Assembly: GCA_025055255.1 (NCBI GenBank)
Contig: JANWYI010000013.1
Location: 39,160-77,378 of the forward strand
Direction of reading: 5' to 3'
DNA length: 38,219 nt
From: Anaerolineae bacterium
GTDB taxonomy: Bacteria; Chloroflexota; Anaerolineae; Aggregatilineales; UBA2796
The notes beneath the pieces are model-generated. The model ran no database searches. It saw only the letters and a list, made by a program, of their open reading frames with translations, and was not told the DNA's origin. Made by a program: the position numbers and the translations under genes. Below, piece after piece: positions 1 through 8,762 of this stretch (positions within the stretch are counted from its first letter, which is position 1; each line of letters opens with the position of its first letter).

Positions 1-91
1 TGCGGCGCTTGCTCTGCTTGAGCGTGAGGCGCAGCCGAACACAGCGCTGATCAAAGTTACAAAGCACTTACTTGACCTCACAGTAGTATAG
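1..91 (+). CDS. C-terminal end of an unidentified protein (partial)
   Basis: Reading from base 2, the frame is open for 29 codons and ends at TAG (89-91). The residues (…LALLEREAQPNTALIKVTKHLLDL…) look like an amphipathic helical tail with normal amino-acid composition. The rest of the gene lies outside the window, so no function can be assigned. It runs in the same direction as the kinase that follows about 100 bases later, but a good promoter in between suggests separate transcription. The fragment is short and could be a chance open frame. Confidence 0.45.
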   Translation, partial: AALALLEREAQPNTALIKVTKHLLDLTVV

Positions 92-128
92 AGTCTCAAT
101 GTATGTTAAAAAAGCGCTCTACAGTCTT

Positions 129-155
129 TTGAGCGGACAGGCTGTAGGCTATAAT
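129..155 (+). promoter_or_regulatory. sigma70-type promoter of the Ser/Thr kinase gene
   Basis: A perfect TATAAT lies at 150-155. A TTGAGC-like -35 box at 129-134 is separated from it by 15 bases, which is shorter than the usual 17. Transcription would start near 162, leaving a leader of about 30 bases before the kinase start at 192. Confidence 0.55.
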
Positions 156-191
156 GGACTAGTGTACAGTAGTTAGGCAGGATGAGGGCGC

Positions 192-2018
192 ATGAGCGAG
201 CTAATTGGCACACGGCTGAATCGCTACGAAATCCGCGAGCGAATCGGCAGAGGTGGCATGGCAGCTGTCTACAAGGCATGGGACGCTAACCTTGATCGCT
301 GGGTAGCCATAAAGGTGCTGCATACTTACCTTGCTGATGACGAGGATTTCAAGGAGCGTTTTGAGCGCGAAGCAAAGCTGGTTGCCAGCTTGAACCATCC
401 TAACATCGTCCAAGTCTATGACTTTGAGACGGTTGAGCGCGATGGCGAGCGCATTTATTACATGGTGATGACCTATGTGGAAGGTCAAACGCTGCGCCAA
501 CTGATGGAAGCGCGCCGTGCGCGTGGCGAACGCTTCAGCCTTGAGGAAATCGCTACGATCATGCGTGGCGTGTGTGCTGCACTCGCCTACGCACACAAAC
601 GCGGCATGGTTCATCGAGATGTGACGCCCGGCAACATTCTGTTCGACGCTGAAGGTAAGCCTGTCCTTGCTGACTTTGGCATTGCACGCATGATCGCAGG
701 GACGCGCATCACGCGCAGCGGCACTACGAGCGGCACGCCGCTCTATATGTCACCAGAGCAGGGCACAGGTGCTGAAACTGACAGCCGATCTGACATCTAC
801 TCGCTTGGCGTGATCCTGTTTGAGCTGCTGAGCGGCACAGCGCCGTATAAAGGCGATAGCACGGTCGCCATTTTGATGAAGCACGTCAATGATCCAATCC
901 CGAACGTCACTGATTACGCGCCTGAACTGCCTAGTGCTGCCAATTTGGTCATCGCTCGTGCGCTGGCTAAGTCGCCTGAGGAACGCTATCAGAGCGTAGA
1001 AGCCTTCCTGCATGATCTTGAAACGTACCTGTTTCATAACAATGGTAAGCCGCCGAATGATGCAACCGAGATCATCAGCTTAGCGCAACCTCATAGCAGC
1101 ACGACTAGACTACCGCTTCAAACCGAAATATCACCTCACTCCGATACGCCTAGTAAGTCTGTGCGCTTGCCGCTCTCAGTTCTCATCTTGGCAGCCGTGA
1201 TCACGGTCAGCTTTTTAGCACTGCTGCTGTTTAGCCTGCCCGGCTTGATCGCCACGCCTGCTGAGCCGACTTTGCCGCTTGTCGCGCCGCCGATTGGTAC
1301 GCGCCGCTTCGCGCCTTCAATGACGCGCGGACCAATTGAGTTCGTTGAGACGTTCAGCGGCGAGCGTAGCTACTATTGGCAGATTACAACCGATGATCCT
1401 GACATTTACCGCAATATTGAGCGGCGCATTGAGATCACGACGAACAACGGACAAACGACTCAGGCTGAAGTAGGCTTCTATCGCATTCGCAACACGCTAC
1501 GCGCCACAGCGCTCACTAGCCTGTTCGACCCTGAGGGACATTCTTTCGGCACGCAATATGTCTATGAAGCTGACTTGATTCTCTCGCCACAGGGTCAGCC
1601 TGAGAGCGCCGCAGGCATTGTCTTTCGCTACCGCAATGAAGATCGGTACTACGTCTTTGCTGTGAATGGCATGGGACAGGTCAGCCTGTGGGTGCGCGCT
1701 GATGGCGAGTGGACGGAGCTGCGCGGCTTGGACGAGCAGTGGACAAGGGTTGAAGCAGCCAAGCCAGCAGGCGAGCTCAATCGGTTGCGTCTGGTGGACA
1801 ACCGACGCGTTTTGCAGGGCTACGTCAATGACGTGCTGGTGATCGAAGTGACCGTTGAGCCAAAGTGGGAAAGCGGCGCTATCGGTATCTATCTAGCAAC
1901 CACACAATCGCGCGTCCCAAATCCATTCGCAGAGGTCATCGTTAGACGCTTCAGCGCACAAGAGCTACGTCGTCCCAAGCCGACTGAGACGCCGACTGTC
2001 GCTGCACTGAAAAGTTAG
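192..2018 (+). CDS. Membrane-anchored Ser/Thr protein kinase (PknB-like)
   Basis: A Hanks-type Ser/Thr kinase of 608 residues with a cytoplasmic catalytic domain (about residues 10-280). It has the glycine loop GRGGMAAVYKAWD, the VAIK lysine, the catalytic loop HRDVTPGN, the DFG motif (ADFGIARM) and SPEQG in place of APE. One transmembrane segment follows (about 325-350). A Pro/Thr linker then leads to an external beta-rich domain of about 220 residues, with no PASTA repeats. The family phosphorylates cellular proteins in response to outside signals; the external domain resembles a laminin-G/concanavalin-type fold and may bind sugar or wall material (inference). Oddity: the usual catalytic-loop Lys (HRDxKP) is Thr; Ser/Thr variants occur in other bacterial kinases, so activity is likely kept. 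It is convergent with a SpoIIE phosphatase, with one base between the stops. Confidence 0.93.
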   Translation: MSELIGTRLNRYEIRERIGRGGMAAVYKAWDANLDRWVAIKVLHTYLADDEDFKERFEREAKLVASLNHPNIVQVYDFETVERDGERIYYMVMTYVEGQTLRQLMEARRARGERFSLEEIATIMRGVCAALAYAHKRGMVHRDVTPGNILFDAEGKPVLADFGIARMIAGTRITRSGTTSGTPLYMSPEQGTGAETDSRSDIYSLGVILFELLSGTAPYKGDSTVAILMKHVNDPIPNVTDYAPELPSAANLVIARALAKSPEERYQSVEAFLHDLETYLFHNNGKPPNDATEIISLAQPHSSTTRLPLQTEISPHSDTPSKSVRLPLSVLILAAVITVSFLALLLFSLPGLIATPAEPTLPLVAPPIGTRRFAPSMTRGPIEFVETFSGERSYYWQITTDDPDIYRNIERRIEITTNNGQTTQAEVGFYRIRNTLRATALTSLFDPEGHSFGTQYVYEADLILSPQGQPESAAGIVFRYRNEDRYYVFAVNGMGQVSLWVRADGEWTELRGLDEQWTRVEAAKPAGELNRLRLVDNRRVLQGYVNDVLVIEVTVEPKWESGAIGIYLATTQSRVPNPFAEVIVRRFSAQELRRPKPTETPTVAALKS

Positions 2019-2019
2019 C

Positions 2020-5000
2020 TCATTCGCCTGTGCGCGCCATTTGCAGCTCTAGCGTCGCGCGCGCACTTTCTCTGGCTGAGGTGCGCTTAATGACGATTAG
2101 CGTCACGTCATCAAATGGCGGCTCATTACCCGTAAACTTGTCGAGCGCTTGGATAATTGCCTGCTCGATCTCGACCGCGCTGCGCTGCCGATGATGCAAC
2201 ACTGTGTTGTGCAAGCCAATCACACCGAACTCAGTGCCATCGCTGCGCAGCGCATCAGTGATACCATCAGTGTAAGCGACTAGAATGTCGCCTGACGCCA
2301 TCACACAAGTCTTTTTCTCCAGCTTAATGTTCTCTATCACGCCTAGTGCAATACCTTTGGCGGTCAGTTCAACGCTTGAGCCGTCAGCCGACATCAAAAG
2401 CGGCGGATTGTGTCCTGTGTTGGCATAAGCAATCTCACCTGTGGCAGGATTCCAGACGCCATACCAGACAGTCACGAACATATCTGAGCGGCTATCTGAG
2501 AGCAAGAGCTCGTTCACGCGCAAGAGCGTCTCGACAGGGTCGTCGCGGTTGAAAGCAGCTGCGCGGATGTTGGTGCGGCATAACGCCATGAAGAGCGCAG
2601 CCGGCACACCTTTATCAGCCACGTCCGCAATGACAATACCCCACTTGCCGCTTTTGAGCGGGATGAAGTCGTAGAAGTCGCCGCCGATTTGCCGTGCTGC
2701 ACGATAAAACGTGGCAATTTGCCAGCCTTCCAAATGTGGCAGTTGCTGTGGCAAAAAGCTGTGCTGAATACGCTGTGCGACGTCTAGCTCGCGCTCAAGA
2801 CGTTGTCGCTCTTGCGCCTCAGCTTGCAGACGCGCTGTCTGCAGCGCCAGTGCCGCCTGATGGGCGATGCCGTTCAAGATTTGCAGCCGACGATTAGCGT
2901 CGCCGTCACGGCGCGGCGGATCAACGAACATAGCGCCGACTAGTGTGCCACGCGCCACAAGCGGCATCACAAAAAGCGCTGACATGCCGAACAGACGCAC
3001 CAAGTCCTCTGGCAATGGATGACCTGTGCCGCTGCCGACAGTCATCGGCGCGCTGCACTTCTGTAGCAAGTCCAGCAACGGATGATCGTTGATCACGAGC
3101 GTGCGAAACTCCGCTACAGCGTTCGGCGCTAAGCCTCGTGCTGTGCCGTTGCCTAGACGCCTAAATTCAGCATCCCACGCCATGATGCCGCAGCACTGTA
3201 CATCCACTAGCATCAACGTCAAGCTGACAAGCGTCTCCAGCATCTGCGAGAGATCGAGCGAGCTGCTCATCGCCTCTGCCACTGAGAGCAAAGCTGAAGT
3301 GACCCAGGCTTCTTCCTCTTTAGCGGCAAAAAGTTGTGCTACTTCGATGGCGAGCGCTGCTTGATTGGCGAAGGCATTGATGATCTTGATATCTTCCTCA
3401 TCAAAGTGATCAGCGCCGATACGTTCTAATGCGAGCAAACCGATTTCGCGTCCGCCAACTTGCATTGGCGCAAATAGGCGATCATGCGCGCTTTTGATAG
3501 GATCGTCCTCAGGTAACTGCAATTGACGCAGCAGCGTCCACAGACGTTCAGGCATCTGATCATCTAGCGGAAACGTTTGGTCTAAGATAGCTCGTGCATC
3601 TACTTCGCCGCGTGCCGCGCGCACGATGTAATCGCCTTGTTCAGGACGCAAAAGCGCAATCAAGGCTGCTTGATGATCCACTACTTTGCGCAAGCTGTTG
3701 AGCAGCTCATCCAGCACACTCTTGACATCGCGCGATGAGACGAGCGCCTCGCTCACGTCGCGCAGCGTCTCAGCCAGCAGACGGCGCCGCATCTCAACAG
3801 CGAACAAACTAGCGTTGCGCATCCCAATAGCGACCGTGTCAGCGAGCGCCTGCACCAATGTGACATCTTCAGGCGTGAAGGCGTCTGGCTCAGGCGATTG
3901 AATATCAAAAACGCCCAGCACATGGTTGCCGATCATGATCGGCACGGTCATTTCACTGCGGCTGTCTTCCAGACCTGAGCCGATCACATAGCGCTCGTCA
4001 GCTTGCACGTTACCGCTGACCAGTGGCTGTCCTGTGCGCGCTACCCACGCGATGAATCCGTTGTCATAAATGCTGTAGGAAAGCTGCTCAATTGCCCAGC
4101 GTGCGCTGTGAGCGCCGCTTCCGCTGCGGAAGACGACTCGGTCGCCAATACGTACAAATAGATGCACACGATCATAGCCGAAGTAGTCGGCAACCAAGTC
4201 AACTACTTCATCCAGCAGATCGTTGATGTCGAGAATTGAGACCACAGCGCGCGACGCCTCTGCCATTGCGTTGATCCGCTCTGCTTGCCGTCGCTCTGCA
4301 TCGTAAGTGAGCGCCTCTTGGATGGCGAGCGCTAACTGTCCTGCCAATGACTCCAGCATGAAGACCGACTCGGCTTTGAAAGCGTTCAGCTGATTGCTCT
4401 GCACGTCCAGCACGCCCAACATGCGCCGATCTACTATCAGTGGCGCGCAGAACTCGCTGCGCGTCTCTGGCAGGACTGCCACAGGCAAATAGCGCGTGTC
4501 TTGAGAGACATCAGGCACGTTCACGGTTTGCGCGTGCTTCGCGCACCAACCGACCAAGCCTTCGCCGATCCTTAGCTGCAGACTGCGCCGATCAAATTCC
4601 TCGTGGCTGCTGGCGCGCAGCTGGACTGTCTCAGTGCGCGCGTCATAGGTGAAGACGTTGACGGCATAGTAGCCGAATTGGTTGTGGACAAGTGTCACAA
4701 TTTGGCGGAACAGACTCGGCAAGGCTTGCGTAGTCGTGATACGCCTGCTCAGCTCACTGATCACACGCAGCTGATCAGCGCGCTCTTGTGCCTGTCTGTA
4801 GAGCTGTGCGTTACGAATAGCGCCTGCTGCTTGGTTCGCCAAGAGCGTCATTAGGCGCAAGGACTCAGCCGAGTAGCGATCTGGCTCATGACTCTGTACC
4901 GCGATCACGCCAATACACTCGCCGCCAGCAATCAGCGGCACAAAAAGCGCTGAACGCGGCGGATTGACCGACTCATAGCTTGGATGCGCTGGCAACTGTT

Positions 5001-5409
5001 CCCACTCGCGTTGAAAATCGCCCACGCGAATGCCCTGCGCTGTACGCCGCACATAGCCGATCAAGCCGCTGTTTGCCTGTCCGCTGAAGCGCCTTTCAGG
5101 CAGACGTTCGCCGTGGCGCACCCAGACCTTAATGACATAGTCAGCGTCGTCAAATAAGCCAATTTGGAAGTCGCTTGTCTCGACAATTTTATTGGCTTGC
5201 TGGTAGACAATTTCACACAATGCGTCCAGCTTGAGCTGCGCACTCAGGATGGCGCGTCCGACGCTTGCCAAAATGTCTAGATCGGCAAAGTGTGACGGCG
5301 TAGCCTGATAGCCGCGCCGATAGCCGCGCGCATAGCCGACAAGCAAGCCAAGTGCCAGTGCGCCGACGCTCAGCAGGCTGACCAAAATGACCAAGAGCGG
5401 CGTTTCCAC
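2020..5409 (-). CDS. Multi-GAF SpoIIE-type PP2C serine phosphatase (RsbU-like)
   Basis: A protein of 1129 residues. An N-terminal membrane anchor (about residues 5-30) is followed by five tandem GAF-type modules (roughly 45-200, 215-370, 385-540, 555-700 and 710-865), a short coiled linker and a C-terminal PP2C/SpoIIE phosphatase (about 885-1115). Metal-binding motifs are visible: GGDFYDF, VIADVADKGVPAALFM, ANTGHNPPLL, YTDGITDA and PPFDDVTL. Such enzymes dephosphorylate STAS-domain anti-anti-sigma factors; the GAF modules probably sense small ligands or redox state. It starts with GTG, five bases after the stop of the upstream kinase-STAS gene, so it is the last gene of a partner-switching operon. 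The phosphatase residues look intact. The substrates are most likely the two STAS domains encoded just upstream (inference). Confidence 0.93.
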   Translation of the reverse strand: METPLLVILVSLLSVGALALGLLVGYARGYRRGYQATPSHFADLDILASVGRAILSAQLKLDALCEIVYQQANKIVETSDFQIGLFDDADYVIKVWVRHGERLPERRFSGQANSGLIGYVRRTAQGIRVGDFQREWEQLPAHPSYESVNPPRSALFVPLIAGGECIGVIAVQSHEPDRYSAESLRLMTLLANQAAGAIRNAQLYRQAQERADQLRVISELSRRITTTQALPSLFRQIVTLVHNQFGYYAVNVFTYDARTETVQLRASSHEEFDRRSLQLRIGEGLVGWCAKHAQTVNVPDVSQDTRYLPVAVLPETRSEFCAPLIVDRRMLGVLDVQSNQLNAFKAESVFMLESLAGQLALAIQEALTYDAERRQAERINAMAEASRAVVSILDINDLLDEVVDLVADYFGYDRVHLFVRIGDRVVFRSGSGAHSARWAIEQLSYSIYDNGFIAWVARTGQPLVSGNVQADERYVIGSGLEDSRSEMTVPIMIGNHVLGVFDIQSPEPDAFTPEDVTLVQALADTVAIGMRNASLFAVEMRRRLLAETLRDVSEALVSSRDVKSVLDELLNSLRKVVDHQAALIALLRPEQGDYIVRAARGEVDARAILDQTFPLDDQMPERLWTLLRQLQLPEDDPIKSAHDRLFAPMQVGGREIGLLALERIGADHFDEEDIKIINAFANQAALAIEVAQLFAAKEEEAWVTSALLSVAEAMSSSLDLSQMLETLVSLTLMLVDVQCCGIMAWDAEFRRLGNGTARGLAPNAVAEFRTLVINDHPLLDLLQKCSAPMTVGSGTGHPLPEDLVRLFGMSALFVMPLVARGTLVGAMFVDPPRRDGDANRRLQILNGIAHQAALALQTARLQAEAQERQRLERELDVAQRIQHSFLPQQLPHLEGWQIATFYRAARQIGGDFYDFIPLKSGKWGIVIADVADKGVPAALFMALCRTNIRAAAFNRDDPVETLLRVNELLLSDSRSDMFVTVWYGVWNPATGEIAYANTGHNPPLLMSADGSSVELTAKGIALGVIENIKLEKKTCVMASGDILVAYTDGITDALRSDGTEFGVIGLHNTVLHHRQRSAVEIEQAIIQALDKFTGNEPPFDDVTLIVIKRTSARESARATLELQMARTGE

Positions 5410-5414
5410 GCGCT

Positions 5415-6209
5415 TTATCCCTGCTCTAGCGCTCTTGCGGCTTCATCAGTGGCGTTGGCAAGCGTGAAGATGGTATCAAAGCCTGACATCTCGAAGACCT
5501 CGCGCACGCGCCGCGTTAGAGATGCCAGTGCAATGCCACCGCCATGCGCCTGAGCGCGTCGTTGTGCGCCCAGCAAAACCTTCAAGCCTGTGCTGGAAAT
5601 GTAGGTCACAGCTTGCATTTCCACCACAATGCGGTTGAAGCCTGCCTCCAGCTGTGCGTTCAGCGCCGCCTCGAACTGCCTGCCTGTGGTGCTGTCAATG
5701 CGTCCGCTCGGCGTGACAACGCGCACGCCGCTAGTGAGCGTGCGCGCAGGAAAAGCTGATTGCGTCTCAGTCTGCGGCAAGTCGCCTACATTCGGATTAT
5801 GCTGAGTCATGATCAGCGTATTGCGTCCGTTGCGATACTCGTATTGTACGGTATCCATCAGCTCTTGGATGAAAAACCAGCCTAAGCCACCGGGCTGACG
5901 ATCTTTCAACGGCGCGTTGCGGTCAGGTACAGGCAAGGTTGTCGGGTCAAAAGGTGGACTGTCATCGTAGATGGTGATTCGGAAGACGCTCGGCAAGGCT
6001 TGGCAGACGATCTCGATCCGACCTTGAATGCCGTGCTTATTGTAGCCATGCTCAATGATATTGGTACACCATTCCTCAGTAGCAAGCTCACAGTCATCTG
6101 CTTGCTTTTCGCTCAGTCCGAACAGGCGCGCCGATTCGCGCACGAACTGGCACGCCTCTGGCACGTGCGCTAACTCGCCCTGCATGATGAAACGCCGTTC
6201 GTGCGGCAT
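5415..6209 (-). CDS. RsbW-like anti-sigma kinase fused to a STAS domain
   Basis: A fusion protein of 264 residues. Residues about 1-145 form a GHKL/HATPase domain of the RsbW/SpoIIAB type: an N-box with E46, N50 and H54, a G1-like DDSPPFDP motif and a G2 motif GGLGWFFIQELMD. Residues about 158-262 form a STAS domain with the phospho-acceptor loop YISSTGLKVLL. In partner switching the kinase holds a target, classically a sigma factor, and phosphorylates the STAS antagonist. A kinase and a STAS domain on one chain could allow self-regulation (inference). It starts 20 bases after the small STAS gene and ends 5 bases before the SpoIIE gene. No sigma factor lies nearby, so its target is elsewhere or is not a sigma factor. 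A second Met at residue 9 is an alternative start. Confidence 0.9.
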   Translation of the reverse strand: MPHERRFIMQGELAHVPEACQFVRESARLFGLSEKQADDCELATEEWCTNIIEHGYNKHGIQGRIEIVCQALPSVFRITIYDDSPPFDPTTLPVPDRNAPLKDRQPGGLGWFFIQELMDTVQYEYRNGRNTLIMTQHNPNVGDLPQTETQSAFPARTLTSGVRVVTPSGRIDSTTGRQFEAALNAQLEAGFNRIVVEMQAVTYISSTGLKVLLGAQRRAQAHGGGIALASLTRRVREVFEMSGFDTIFTLANATDEAARALEQG

Positions 6210-6229
6210 AGCGCTTAAGACTCCATGCC

Positions 6230-6562
6230 CTAAAAGCTGCCGACAGCCTCAACTTGCGTCGGGAAGATTTGGAACAGCTCCAGCAAGCCTGCCAGCTGCA
6301 GCACGTCGCGCACGCGCTGCGAGGGACTAGCAATGCGTAGATCGCCGCCGCTGGCGCGCACTTTCTTAGCTGCTGAGACAATCTCGCGCAGCCCTGCGCT
6401 GCTGATATACTCCACGTTGCTCAGGTCAACGACCAGCTGAATGTGGCCGGCGTCAATTTGCTGATTGAGCGTTTCGCCCAGCTTTGTAGCGCTCAGGCTG
6501 TCTACGCGCCCAGAGACCTCAATCAGCGTGACGCGGCGCATTTCAGAGACACTGATGTGCAT
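6230..6562 (-). CDS. STAS-domain anti-anti-sigma factor (RsbV/SpoIIAA-like)
   Basis: A stand-alone STAS domain of 110 residues, the normal size for anti-sigma-factor antagonists. The central strand VVDLSNVEYISSAGL carries the phosphorylatable serine, most likely Ser54 with Ser55 beside it. Its unphosphorylated form should bind the RsbW-like kinase encoded next; phosphorylation would release it and the downstream SpoIIE phosphatase would reset it. It is the first gene of the three-gene operon, with a promoter just upstream and divergent from the [2Fe-2S] gene. Confidence 0.92.
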   Translation of the reverse strand: MHISVSEMRRVTLIEVSGRVDSLSATKLGETLNQQIDAGHIQLVVDLSNVEYISSAGLREIVSAAKKVRASGGDLRIASPSQRVRDVLQLAGLLELFQIFPTQVEAVGSF

Positions 6563-6600
6563 AATTTCGCTCCAGTGCGTTAAGGCTTTATCAAACGTGC

Positions 6601-6629
6601 ATTATAACTTAAGTGCCAAGCGCGACCAA
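6601..6629 (-). promoter_or_regulatory. Promoter of the partner-switching operon
   Basis: On the minus strand a perfect TATAAT (complement of 6601-6606) lies 17 bases after a TTGGTC -35 box (complement of 6624-6629). Transcription would begin near 6594, leaving a leader of about 30 bases before the STAS start at 6562. Confidence 0.5.
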
Positions 6630-6665
6630 GCGCGCTATGCTCAAGCCATTCCATTGTCTGAAGAG

Positions 6666-6671
6666 TAGAAT
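6666..6671 (+). promoter_or_regulatory. Possible -10 box of the [2Fe-2S] protein gene
   Basis: TAGAAT lies 9 bases before the annotated ATG at 6680. If used, the transcript would start at about 6678 and be almost leaderless for that ATG, or have a 20-base leader for the in-frame ATG at 6698. No convincing -35 box is seen. Confidence 0.35.
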
Positions 6672-6679
6672 GATGACCT

Positions 6680-7045
6680 ATGCACAAACCACCAGAGATG
6701 TCCGTCTATGCGCGCCACATTTTCATCTGCGTCGGCGACTCCTGCGATGAAAAGGCGCGCGGCAAGAAGCTCTACCACAAGCTCAAAGACATGTTAGGCG
6801 ATCTGGCTGACTATCACAGCGCGCTGCGCGTCAAACGCGGCAAGACGCCTTGTCTAGGCGTGTGCAGCGGCGGCGTGATCGCTGTGGTCTACCCTGAAGG
6901 CGTTTGGTACTACGATTTGAACGAGGAAAAATTGGCGCGCATTGTCGAAGAGCATTTGCGCGGCGGCAAGCCTGTAGAGGAGTACATCTTTCATCGCCTT
7001 GCTGATAATCCGCACGCTGTCTTTCCGCGCCAACCTGAAAGCTAG
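6680..7045 (+). CDS. Thioredoxin-like [2Fe-2S] ferredoxin-type protein
   Basis: A protein of 121 residues with four cysteines spaced like thioredoxin-fold [2Fe-2S] proteins: Cys17 and Cys22 (CVGDSC), then Cys58 and Cys62 (CLGVC). They are followed by a Gly-rich GGVIAVVYPEGVWY strand and a C-terminal EEHLRGGKP helix. Family members bind one [2Fe-2S] cluster and often act as small electron carriers or as the NuoE-like part of larger enzymes; the partner here is unknown. Met7 (6698) is an alternative start. The stop codon shares the four bases CTAG with the stop of the convergent ABC exporter gene. Confidence 0.88.
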   Translation: MHKPPEMSVYARHIFICVGDSCDEKARGKKLYHKLKDMLGDLADYHSALRVKRGKTPCLGVCSGGVIAVVYPEGVWYYDLNEEKLARIVEEHLRGGKPVEEYIFHRLADNPHAVFPRQPES

Positions 7046-8757
7046 CTGATCAATTGGCGCTGTGCCATGTAAAGATACTTGTAGGCGCCGTCGCGCGCTA
7101 AGAGTTCAGCTTGCGTGCCGCGCTCGACAATTTTGCCACGTTGCAACACCAGAATCTGATCCATGCGCTCTAAGCCGACCAAACGATGCGTGATCAGCAG
7201 CACAGTGCGTCCGTGCATCAGTGTTTGAAGCGCTGTCAGCAAGTCGCGCTCAGTCTGCGCGTCTAGATTGGCTGTTGGCTCGTCAAGGATCAAAATCGGT
7301 GCGTCCTTGAGCAAAGCGCGCGCAATAGCAAGGCGTTGACGCTCGCCGCCGCTCAAATTCAAGCCGAACTCGCCGACGCGCGTCTGATAGCCTTCAGGCA
7401 AGCGCATGATGAAGTCGTGCAGCTGTGCGCGCTGTGCTGCGGCAACGATCTCAGCTTCAGTAGCGTCGCGCTTGGCAATCAGCAAGTTCTCACGAATTGT
7501 CGTGTTGAACAGATAAGTTTGCTGTGTCACCACGCCAATGCGCGCGCGCAGCTCTGAGGCTGAGAGTTGGCGGATGTCCACGCCACCTAGCGCGATCAGC
7601 CCTTCATGGTAGTCCCAGAAGCGTAAGATCAAGTTAACCAAAGTCGTTTTACCGCCGCCGCTGCCGCCGACAATGGCGAAGGCGCTGCCTTGCGGCAAAG
7701 TGAACGTCACGCCGTCTAGCGCATACGGCTCACCTTCAGCGTAGCGGAAACGCAGGTTTTCAATGCGCAGTGTGTAGTCGCTCGGCACAGGCTGTGGCTC
7801 AGTCGGCTCAGCGACCAATGGCGCAGTATCTACCACGCTGTACAGGTGCTGCGCGGCGCTCAACTGAGTTTGCAAGTGTGCTGCAGCGGTCGGCAATGGC
7901 GCAATTGCCTCAAAGCCGGCAATCGCGGCTAAGACGAGCGTTGCCAAGACGATGCCTTCAGTGCGCGGTGCCGCTAAAATCAGCACGGTCAGTGCACATA
8001 GGTTGATCAACAAGTTCATCAGCGCCGTTTGCAGCGCGCCGACTCGTCCCATGCTGCGCTGAGCGTGGCTGAGCGCCTCAGCATCGGCGCGAATCTTAGC
8101 GGCTTGACGCTGCTCAGCGTTGAAAGCGACCACGTCAGCCATGCCTTGCGCCATGTCTACCACATCGGCATTGAGTGCGTTGCGTGCCGCAATTGCGGCT
8201 GCGCCGCTGCGCCGAGTTAAGTGGCGTGCTAACCACGTTATGCCAAGCGACGCAGCCAACATGAAGCCGATCACGGTCACAGCAAGAACTGGGTCGAAGG
8301 CGCCAAAGAAAAGCGCCATGAGCAGCGCTGTCAGCATAGCGACAAGCGGCGGCGCAATGGCACGCACATAGAATTCTTGCAACGTCTCAATGTTGCTGAT
8401 AGCGCGGCTGAGCAAATCGCCGCTGCGGAACTGCATCAAGCGCGCCGGCGCCAGCGGCGCAATTCGCTCGTAGAACCAGACGCGCAGACCTGCCAGAATG
8501 CGAAACGTCGTCTCATGTGACACAAGTCGCTCTAGATAGCGCAGCACGCCGCGCGCTACGCCGAAAAATCGCACGCCGACAACCGCCACAGCTAATGCTG
8601 CAATGCTCGGACGCTCAGCTGCGCGCGAGATGATCCACGCGGACGTGGCTAACAAGCCGATGCTGCTGGCAACGGTCAAGAAGCCAAGCAAGACTGACAA
8701 GCTGATCCAAGTGCGGTAGGGCTTGATCAAGTTGAGCAGGCGCAGCAGAGTCGGCAT
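7042..8757 (-). CDS. cydC: CydC-type ABC exporter, membrane and ATPase domains
   Basis: A fused ABC exporter half of 571 residues. An N-terminal six-helix membrane domain (about 1-310) contains RYLERLVSHETTF, typical of CydC. The ATPase domain (about 330-560) has Walker A GGSGGGKTT, signature LSGGERQR, Walker B ILILDEPTANLD and the switch His in ITHRL. In other bacteria CydC works with CydD to export cysteine and glutathione for cytochrome bd assembly. No cydD or cydAB is present in this window; the gene follows a receiver-GAF protein by 5 bases and was probably transcribed with it. It may pair with a distant CydD or act as a homodimer. Sequence style supports CydC over a generic multidrug exporter, but the substrate is uncertain. 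Confidence 0.85.
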   Translation of the reverse strand: MPTLLRLLNLIKPYRTWISLSVLLGFLTVASSIGLLATSAWIISRAAERPSIAALAVAVVGVRFFGVARGVLRYLERLVSHETTFRILAGLRVWFYERIAPLAPARLMQFRSGDLLSRAISNIETLQEFYVRAIAPPLVAMLTALLMALFFGAFDPVLAVTVIGFMLAASLGITWLARHLTRRSGAAAIAARNALNADVVDMAQGMADVVAFNAEQRQAAKIRADAEALSHAQRSMGRVGALQTALMNLLINLCALTVLILAAPRTEGIVLATLVLAAIAGFEAIAPLPTAAAHLQTQLSAAQHLYSVVDTAPLVAEPTEPQPVPSDYTLRIENLRFRYAEGEPYALDGVTFTLPQGSAFAIVGGSGGGKTTLVNLILRFWDYHEGLIALGGVDIRQLSASELRARIGVVTQQTYLFNTTIRENLLIAKRDATEAEIVAAAQRAQLHDFIMRLPEGYQTRVGEFGLNLSGGERQRLAIARALLKDAPILILDEPTANLDAQTERDLLTALQTLMHGRTVLLITHRLVGLERMDQILVLQRGKIVERGTQAELLARDGAYKYLYMAQRQLIS

Positions 8758-8762
8758 GGCGG

